From: Gnetum montanum
Taxonomy: Eukaryota; Streptophyta; Gnetopsida; Gnetales; Gnetaceae
Direction: 5' to 3'
Assembly (NCBI GenBank): GCA_015680685.1
Contig: MNCI01033474.1
Coordinates: 1,487,424 to 1,551,423 of the forward strand
DNA: 64,000 nucleotides
How positions within the stretch are numbered: the stretch's first letter is position 1; every line of letters starts with the position of its first letter. A program made the translations under genes and the position numbers. A model generated the notes under the pieces. The model saw only the letters and a list, made by a program, of their open reading frames with translations, did not search any database and had not been told where the DNA came from. Shown piece by piece: positions 56,720 through 64,000 of this stretch.

Positions 56720-57065
56720 TTTTACTAGTTTTATGCCTTAGCAGGCCATAGTTACATGGTGTTAAATGATGGCCAAGGATGGACAAAGCCCATCACCTAA
56801 CACCAATCCAAGGTCAAACAAGGTCAACTTAGATCATAAGAGAGAGAGTACAGTTAATCATGTTACAATTGGATCTAAGTAGAAGCTGAATGAGGTCAAC
56901 TAATGATAATAAAGGTCAATAATGCATAACAAGGTCAAAATAAATTGAAACACCATGAAACAAGGCCAAACCATCCAGGGTGAGGAAACACATGCCAAAA
57001 CAAAGTTAATGTTAGTTAATTAAGGTTAGATTTCACTAGTTTTAGGCCTTAGCGGGCCATATTGG
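56720..57065. repeat. Two short repeats of the CTAGTTT-AGCAGGCC type
   Basis: ACTAGTTTTATGCCTTAGCA near 56725 and ACTAGTTTTAGGCCTTAGCG near 57032 match the short tandem repeats of Element B and lie at the same place, just outside the pol block. The sequence between them is rich in AAGGTCAA repeats. Confidence 0.65.
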
Positions 57066-57149
57066 AGATCTAAAGGGCCATCAAGTGAGCTTGGGTTATG
57101 ATGGTGGTCATTTGAAAGTTGTTTGAATTCAAAATAACATTTTTTTGAT

Positions 57150-59110
57150 GTGAATACATTAGGCTCCACTGGTGACTACATTGGCTAGCATAGTCACACT
57201 AGGCCCTAATGTAGTAGGTTGTAGTGGATGATTTTATAGGTTTATCATTATCAATTTTGAGTTCTTGATGGTTTGTATGACTAGTTATATGGACTAGGAT
57301 TGAAGATTGGTGGATTTTGACTCCATTTTCATCCTCTGGAAGCTAGAAATAAGGTCAAAACTAGTGACTATGTTGGGACTATGTTGGCTAGCATAGTCAA
57401 GATCACCCCTAGCATAGTTTCATGTGGAAAATGGATTTCTAGGATTTTAGAGATACTATTGGTGTTATGCCAGCTTCCTAGGACAACACAAGGCATAGGA
57501 AGGTTTGAATTGGTTACTTGGGAGGTGAAACAGGCTTCAAAAGATGCAGTTTTGGTAGCAACACCTTATGACTATGTTGGCCAGTGTAGTTGAGGGTTTC
57601 TCTAATGTAGATGTATTTAAATATAGATTTTTCATGGTCTAGCAAGGTCAAACTATAGTCAACTCCAAGATTTTAGGGTCTTGGGCTTTTGGAATCAAGT
57701 TTTTGATTGTTCCAAGTGTTATTATGATGGTTGAAACACCTTGGAACATGAACTATGTTGGGACTATGTTGGCCAATGTAGTTATAGGATTGCCTTAGTG
57801 TAGTCACATGGACTTTGGTGTTTTCCAAGTTTAAATGAAGTGAATTTACAATTTGGGTAAGACTAGAAAAGGTTATGGATTTTAGAATTGGGTTTTGGGT
57901 TATTTTGGGATGCTAACTCGTCAATTGAATTAACCTTAGATAATGACTACGTAGGGACTACACTAGCCAACATAGTCTAGGCTTGTTCTAGTGTAGTCAC
58001 AACATGGAATTTGAATTTTGATGTAATTCTATGATTGATTAACTGAGTTTTCAAGTTTTGAGGTCACTAGTATTAGAAACTAGGGTTTCAAGCCTAAACT
58101 TGTCAGTTTTGGTAATTGTTTCGATGTCACAATGGCCATATACCAATAAACTATGTTGGCCATTGTAGTTACAGTGTGGATGTGGGGTGTATGATGAATT
58201 TTTTCCACTTTCAATTGAAGTTGAAGAGTTTAGAGTTCTCTAGGATCTTTAATAGGGTTTTGGGGATAACAAGATATACTAGGAAGTCAATTTGACATAT
58301 GTTTGACTAGTTTTGATGTTTTGAAATGTGGACTATACTAGGACTACGTTGGCCAACATAGTCCAAAGCCTCCCGAATGGTATTCCTGATGAGAAAATGG
58401 TTTTTTTTTCTCTTTTTGTTGTACAATTCATGAGTACAAGTCACTGAAGATTCTGAAGAAGTGCTAAGATCAATATATGGCAATTTAGAGGTTTTTATTT
58501 GGGTTTTACACCTCATCTTCATGAAACTACACTAGGATTATGCTAGCCAATGTAGTCAAGGCCACTTCTAGTGTAGTTTGCATTGTGGAATGGAATTTGA
58601 TTTATTTTTATTATCTGTTTGCTATTTCAAGGCCACTAGAGGTTCTAGGATGAAGTTGAGGTTAAAACTTATCAATTCAAGAATTATTTTTGATATTTAA
58701 TGTTCATTTCTTGTTCAACTACACTCAAACTATGTTGGCCAACGTAGTTGAGGCTCCCCCAATGTAGTCCGTGTAAGAAAATTAGATTTTAATGTTTTTT
58801 GATAGGTTTCATGTAATTCTGAAGCTATTAGAGGCTCTTGTTAGGGTTTGGTGTATGGTATGGAAATCTTTGAGTCGATTGGAAGTTTGGTTGATGCTTG
58901 GGAGCACCAACCTATTAGTGACTATGTTGGCTACTGTAGTGAGGCTACTGGTCAATGTAGTTACCACAAATGACAAGTTTTAGTATGGGTTTCAACCTTC
59001 ACCATTGGCTAGTTTTCTTCCATGCTAACACTTGGTTTTCCATTTTGGGCATCAGGTTTTATGATATGTGTGGATGGTTGGGAGATTAGTTTTGGTAGTA
59101 ATTCATTTTC
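57150..59110. repeat. Ten-unit, 193-bp tandem array with palindromic core
   Basis: A near-palindrome with consensus ACTATGTTGGCCAACATAGT (plus flanking G/C) starts at 57174, 57377, 57570, 57762, 57956, 58149, 58342, 58536, 58728 and 58920. The steps are 203, 193, 192, 194, 193, 193, 194, 192 and 192 bases. Each core is followed within 20 bases by a block like TCTAGTGTAGTCACATGGA, and several are preceded by a half copy. The remaining roughly 130 bases per unit are strongly diverged. Degenerate half sites continue to about 59530. Confidence 0.88.
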
Positions 59111-60770
59111 AAAACTTATTTGTAAGACATCTGGATGCTTGATTCCTAGTGTAGTTACTCTAGGAAGTTGAAAATCCAAGTGTGTTAAGATTTCCATTGG
59201 CTTTCTTCATAGGCACCTAGTGGGTCCCACCTAAAATTTAAATTTTTCTATGCTTTAGTTTCCCACTCAATCTAGCATAGTCCTATTTTCCAATTTTGAT
59301 CCTTGAGTTTAGTGGGACTTGGGTGAGTGTTTTGGAAAACCAAGGTTGTTAAAGTGGGCACATAAGTATGGAAGTGATTTTCAAGAACCAATTTTACACA
59401 AATCGTTCTCTTCCCATCACTCTCAAGCTTCAGCGCCTTGCACCATAGCTTCAAACCTATTCTAGCTCCTACTGCACCTACTATTAGTGTAGTCACAAGC
59501 TTTCCATGCATAGAGGCTAGTGTAGTTATTGTAGAAGGCCTTGAAAGCTCAAAGATTTTGGTTGTTTTCTTTGCTTCCTACTACCATGTTGAAGAGGAGA
59601 GCTTCCACCACAAAGAACCTACCCCTAGAGGAGGTAGATGTAGTTACCTAGGGCCTCTCCAACCTACCATGGCTAGTTTTCATTGAAAGATCCAATGCCA
59701 TGATGCCTAGGTACATAATATCTAACCCTTTTATGTGGAAATTTCCTTGGAAACTTAGGCATTTTTGGTTATAGGGCTTTGTGTTGTGGTTGTTTTTGGA
59801 TTCTGCAAAAATCCTATGTTAGATCTAAGCTATTTTAAAGGGTTTTTGGTATTTCTTGGGTTGTGGGATTGGTTTACATTGAATAAAAAAATAATTTCTG
59901 CTATTTTGGGCATTTTTTGTGTCTTAGGACAAAAAAGCAACACTAATTTCATATTTTTTCATGTTTAAATGGTTTAGATTTTTGGTTTTTGTGATCATAG
60001 GCTTGTAGTAATATTTTTAATGGTTGAATGAATTTTTGAACTACCTGATTCTGACTTATGGTTAATTCTCTACAAACTTTTTTGGTAAGACAACAAAGTC
60101 GATTTTTAGTTTTGGCCAGTACTTTGGTAAATTTTTGGCGTAAATACATTGATGGTTTTTCAAGTTTCTTATTTTGGACTTTTATATTTTATTTATGAAT
60201 TCTAATGGCTATGGAATCATCAAATTTGGATGTGTATTTGATTTTTGGTGAATTGTTTTAAACTAGCGCAAAGTAGGATTTTGTTGTTATGGCCTAGTTC
60301 ATGTCATCTTGGCATCATTTTTTTGCAAAAATTGCAGGGAATTTTTGTGATTTCTAGTTTTGGCTATTTAGTTCATTGTTCAAGGATTACAATAGCTATG
60401 GAATCACTAAATTGGACTACATGGTTTATTTTTAGTAAATTTTTTGATAAACTAGTACAAAAGTGTTATTTTTTTGCTATTATGATTTACCCCTGAGAAG
60501 ATGGGCAGCATTTGCCCTTTAGAAAATTTTTCAGCCAAGATCTCAAGGCCTTGGGGATTCTTTGAAGTGTTAGGGAGTGTTTGGAAGTGGTTTTGATCAA
60601 ATTAAAAGTTTTTTATATTTTTTATCAGTTATCTATTATGACTACTTTCTATAGTTTTGGTATGTTGTGCAATTTTGATTGAATGTTGTTTTGGCTTTGG
60701 GTTGGTGTTCAAAATTTTTACCAAACATGGAATGGTAGAGTAGATGTTAAATCCCATTGAATTTTGTGTC
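59110..60770 (+). other. Region right of the array; possible opposite-strand exon and a small duplication
   Basis: A plus-strand stretch open from 59438 to 59686 and, in another frame, MLKRRASTTKNLPLEE from 59589 before a GTAGAT donor-like site could be the first exon of a gene placed like that in Element B. The remainder is T-rich and intron-like. Blocks 60204-60300 and 60387-60482 are two diverged copies (AATGGCTATGGAATCATCAA and AATAGCTATGGAATCACTAA). Confidence 0.35.
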
Positions 60771-60774
60771 TACA

Positions 60775-61095
60775 AAGTTCCTAGCCTTAGAAGAAATTTT
60801 TTAGTTCTAATGATCCCACAAGAGATGCTACAGGTTTATGATATTCGGGAGAGTGCTGGTAGTGATTTGAGGTAGAGAAAGTACAACCATTTGGAGAAAT
60901 AGGTTGTTGAACATAGTAGTCATATGGGTTCGACTGGAAATAAGGATATTTCTAGTTTATTGATGGCATCTTCCATGATTGTGGGTTTTGCCACTATGGT
61001 TGATAATGATTTTGAGGTTAATAAGAAGTCCCATTAGGATAGTACAGTTAGTTGTAGGACTATCTATAATTACCTTGTGAATAAGATAATTTCCT
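60775..61095 (+). pseudogene. Coding-like stretch of unknown family
   Basis: One plus-strand frame of about 105 codons reads VPSLRRNFLVLMIPQEMLQV, YDIRESAGSDLR, then SLLMASSMIVGFATMVDNDF and TIYNYLVNKIIS with three TAG stops. It lies where a further exon of an opposite-strand gene in Element F would be expected, but I see no match to the exons in Element B. It ends abruptly beside the gag of G. Confidence 0.3.
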
Positions 61096-61099
61096 AGGT

Positions 61100-63551
61100 A
61101 TTTGCTTTTGTATGAACTTGGGATTCAAATAAAAAGCTCAATACTCATGTAGATGTAACATGACTAGACAATAACCCTTTGGATGATCATATAGGCAAAT
61201 GTCACATCCATCATCCTCTTTTTTTGTTAAGTCTATAGCCTTTTCTCCTACAACTATTTTTCCTTTCTATCGATAAGTGTTCCTACCTATTTCTTTGGTC
61301 TTTTTCCTCTTCTTATTTTGCTTACTTTATTCATGTTGTGCCACCTTCTCCTCTATGGTTTTCACGTAGGTTGTAACTTTTTCATTTATTAACTCCCACA
61401 TCTTATCTATCCTTACTTCAACCTTAGTGATAGACCTTTGTATTGGAAAGGTTTGTTGTGAAATCACCTCTTCAAGAGCTAACTCTTTTTTCTTATCATA
61501 GATATGGATCCCCTTCTTTTGAAAATTTGGATCCTAGTTATATTCCTCTACATTCGCTAGTTTACGTAGCTCTCATTCTTCTTTTGCCACCCGCTTGATT
61601 AGCCTTTGTATTTGATGGGCTTTCAGTTTAGATAACTGACCTTGGGCATAAATCCTAAGGGTCTCTCATTTGGTTACGAAGTCCATCTATCATGTGGAAG
61701 AGCTGCTCTTTTTGTGAAAACCCATGGCCTGGACATTTATGTAGTATAGAATAGTATCTATCCAAGGCCATATCCAAGGCTTCATGATTTTCTTGATTCC
61801 ACCCTTGGATTTTTTTTCTTAAATTGGACACTCTATTGTTGGTTTCGTATTTCTCATTGAAGAGCTCAAGCATTGTAGAACATCAATGGATTGAATCTGG
61901 CTCCAACGATCTATACCAACTTTTGGCTTCGTCAACTAGTGTCCTAGGAAACAGCTTAAGCTTTTGCCACTCACTCTCAATGTTCTAGAAGGTGTAGGTA
62001 TCATGGAAGGCTTGTAAGTGATGTTATGGATTAGAGTTATAGCCTCCCACAAATTTAGGGATGTTATTCATATCAAGCCTTTTGATGCAACTTTTCCTTT
62101 GATGCTTGTGGGATATTCTAACTACCTCCATTATCTACGTCATGCTCCTAATAGCCAACAAGTGTTCATCATCATCAAACATGTTGTGGTGATGATTTAT
62201 ATTTCTATTTGTCTAATTATGATGATCTCGTCTATGCTCACTTTGATGATCTTAACTATTTCTATTTCTATTATCATCTTGACTCTTTAGTGTATCTCTA
62301 TTTCTATACCTACGTTCATCTTCATCAGAACTAGTTGTTGAAGAGGAAGAGGAAGATGGGGAACTGGGAGAATCACCATGGCTCCTATATTTCCCCCTAT
62401 GGTCCCTTGATTGATTATTTCTAGGTTTAGTAAAGGTCCTAGGTGAGGAGCGGCGAGGTACCCCTACACCCAACCATATGAATCACGAGCATTCACATGT
62501 GACCCATTCAATTTCTGAAGACTACGAGCACTTACGCACATAGAATTCTAGCCATCAAAATCCTAGTTAGAGCAGTCGTTCTCCTCTCAACCTCACTTGT
62601 GACATTCTAGAATGATGATCAAGTGAGACTGAGGCATATGATTTTTTTTATATGTTTTCCTTTTATCTTTAATATCTAATTCTTCTAATATAGGGAGTGA
62701 AAGGCTAGATAATTTAAGATCCCACTACTCTATTGCTCAACTACCCTTAGCATAAGCAATTGGTCCCACCCTTTGTGCACATCTCGAGCATGTCCTAATC
62801 ACTATTGGGTTGCCAGATGTTAAGCATCACAAGGTTGCCATGTGTTAGACATATGCTCGAGGTGGTCGTGCTTATGTGTTCTCGTGGACTATGAAAGTGT
62901 ATTGTAACTATAAAACAATAACAAAAGAATTATAATTATTAAAGTATTAAAATATTAATGCTTAAGTAATCTAGTTCAAATGCTGCAAGGAATGTCTAAA
63001 AGGCTTGTCTTTATTTCTGTTCATGGCAATGGGCTCAGGTACATTAGTGCTCGAATAAAGAGTCGTACACTCTTTGAACTCCTTCTGCAGGCACTTGGAA
63101 AATAATCTAACTCCTATGGAAACAAACTGTAAGAGCTTTGCTACAACTTCAACAAAAGGTGCCATAAATGCAGCAGGTGCACACATATTTATAGCGGAAA
63201 ATGGACTATGTGTTGATGAGGCCACATCAATGCATGGAAAGATGCATCGACAGGGTCACATCGATGTAGCCACGTTGATGAGGCTTTGTTGATGCGGCCT
63301 AGTTGACACAATCGACTGGATGCTTCATCACTAGGCCTAGAGGCCCTTCTTGTTCTAGGACTTATTCCATCTCCTCTGGGATTATCTGCACTAGTTGAAC
63401 GTAGTTCTTTCATGTAGTAAGGGTCAAAATGAGCGCATGAAACCCCTGCTTGAGTTTGTTCACTTGAATTTTCTTTTGTATATATCCTATCATTTCTTGT
63501 ACAAGTGTTTTCATCATGTGATGCATTCTTGACCCTATGTGAAGAAGACAT
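61100..63551 (-). pseudogene. Element G gag (Athila-like), interrupted by solo LTR S3
   Basis: On the minus strand ATG 63551 opens MSSSHRVKNASHDENTCTRN. S3 breaks the frame at 63330-62444. It resumes with a Ser/Arg-rich basic linker (RSHGDSPSSPSSSSSSTTSS), then RLDMNNIPKFVGGYNSNP, LFPRTLVDEAKSWYRSLEPD, MLELFNEKYETNNRVSNLRK and YYSILHKCPGHGFSQKEQLF. The C-terminal zinc-knuckle-like CDICLYDHPKGYC is near 61190. Homology to the gag of C is continuous. It ends at about 61100, where the element is cut. Confidence 0.82.
62444..63330 (-). mobile_element. S3: solo LTR of the Element A family inside Element G gag
   Basis: CTAGG flanks both sides (62439-62443 and 63331-63335), a perfect target duplication. 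On the minus strand it starts TGATGAAGCATCCAGTCG, has TATA box CTATAAATATG at 63186-63196 and ends CCTCGCCGCTCCTCA. U3 (63197-63330) has repeated CATCGATGTAGCC and GTTGATGAGGC motifs. Coding for gag is collinear on both sides. Confidence 0.92.
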
Positions 63552-63663
63552 GGTTTTATTTGATATGTGTGTGACTTAAGATATTAATATTTTCTAAAAG
63601 ATAAATCATTAATACTTTCACAACAATCATTTATAATCTATCTAATTTAGATAACTAGCACCA

Positions 63664-64000
63664 TCTCCAGCAATGGCACCAGCCATATGAGATACAAGTG
63701 TTCATGTGCAATCCTAGTTGAATCCACAAATAAGGCAATGTGATTATACTAGTAATTAGTTAGCATTTGCAATTGTTATCTTCCCACATGAGCTAGTAAA
63801 ATTAGTGTGTATGGTTTAACTCACAATAAGGTATATGATATTGATGTTGTATTGGCCATTAAGCTCTTAGTAAATGTGAAATGAAAGTAAGGGCTTCTAA
63901 ATCTAAGTGATAGTAAAACAAATCTAAACTAGCCTATGTAATGAGTAGCTAGTCCTAATCTTTTGGTCACACCTTGGACTTCGTGCAACTACTACTAGGA
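63664..64000 (-). repeat. Element G primer site and 5' LTR (continues past window end)
   Basis: The minus strand at 63681-63664 reads TGGTGCCATTGCTGGAGA, the tRNA-Asp site with transitions. The LTR to its right matches the Element A LTR end (GATTGCACATGAAC, CATATGG). About 30 bp at the LTR end, including the terminal CA, are missing, with the break at a shared TGG. Confidence 0.75.

Larger units (their letters stand above)
51395..60760 (-). mobile_element. Element F: Tat-like Ty3/gypsy element, 5' end missing
   Basis: From the left on the minus strand it has a 3' LTR, polypurine tract, integrase, archaeal-type RNase H, RT and an N-terminal pol segment, all homologous to Element B. Then come two short repeats of the CTAGTTT type and a 193-bp palindrome array. 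No gag, protease or second LTR is recognised before Athila-like gag (Element G) begins near 61100. The right end is therefore an estimate and probably a truncation. Confidence 0.72.

Noticed and set aside
57150-59110. Palindromes as a series of MITE insertions
   Set aside because: The spacing is nearly constant at 193 bp and flanking blocks are related from unit to unit, so this is a tandem array. No target duplications surround single palindromes.

Overview
The window looks like intergenic DNA from a seed plant with a large genome. I see no host gene, rRNA or tRNA gene. Almost everything is decayed LTR retrotransposon, nested several layers deep. The lineages present (Athila-like and Tat/Ogre-like Ty3/gypsy, a chromovirus-like gypsy, Ty1/copia, a Helitron trace), the AT-rich bases and the heavy C-to-T/G-to-A decay fit a conifer or other gymnosperm. 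That assignment is inference; nothing here names a species.

Layout, with my own element labels. 1-4098: old debris with a duplicated Helitron fragment and the start of a gypsy element (H). 4104-16761: Element A, a complete Athila-like element (+) with a perfect 5-bp target duplication (GTAGT), gag, pol and a third ORF; a solo LTR (S1, TSD ACAAC) sits in its gag. 16767-18191: AT-rich DNA and a copia RNase H fragment (-). 18197-44544: Element B, a giant Tat/Ogre-like element (-) with 2.2-kb LTRs and TSD ATACT. B carries Element C (21956-28763, +, TSD CTAGC, Athila-like, pol deleted) and an opposite-strand, intron-containing gene at 33045-37495. 44550-46791: Element D, a chromovirus-like remnant (-). 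47820-51395: Element E, an Athila-like 5' part (+) with solo LTR S2 (TSD ATAAG) in its LTR. 51395 to about 60760: Element F, a Tat-like element (-) with RT, archaeal-type RNase H and integrase plus a ten-unit 193-bp palindrome array. 61100-64000: Element G, an Athila-like gag and 5' LTR (-) with solo LTR S3 (TSD CTAGG); it runs off the window.

Most worth following up: (1) the opposite-strand gene in B lies between protease and RT, has its own repeat-plus-TATA promoter and has three introns whose removal keeps the frame; (2) each LTR family has its own palindromic motif in U3, and in B and F the same motif also fills the internal region next to the antisense gene; in F ten copies are spaced 192-194 bp (one gap 203 bp).

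All coding regions are pseudogenes by in-frame stops or frameshifts, so spans are domain extents judged by translation and not exact ORFs. Two single Ns and one 51-base N run mark assembly gaps, two of them inside elements.
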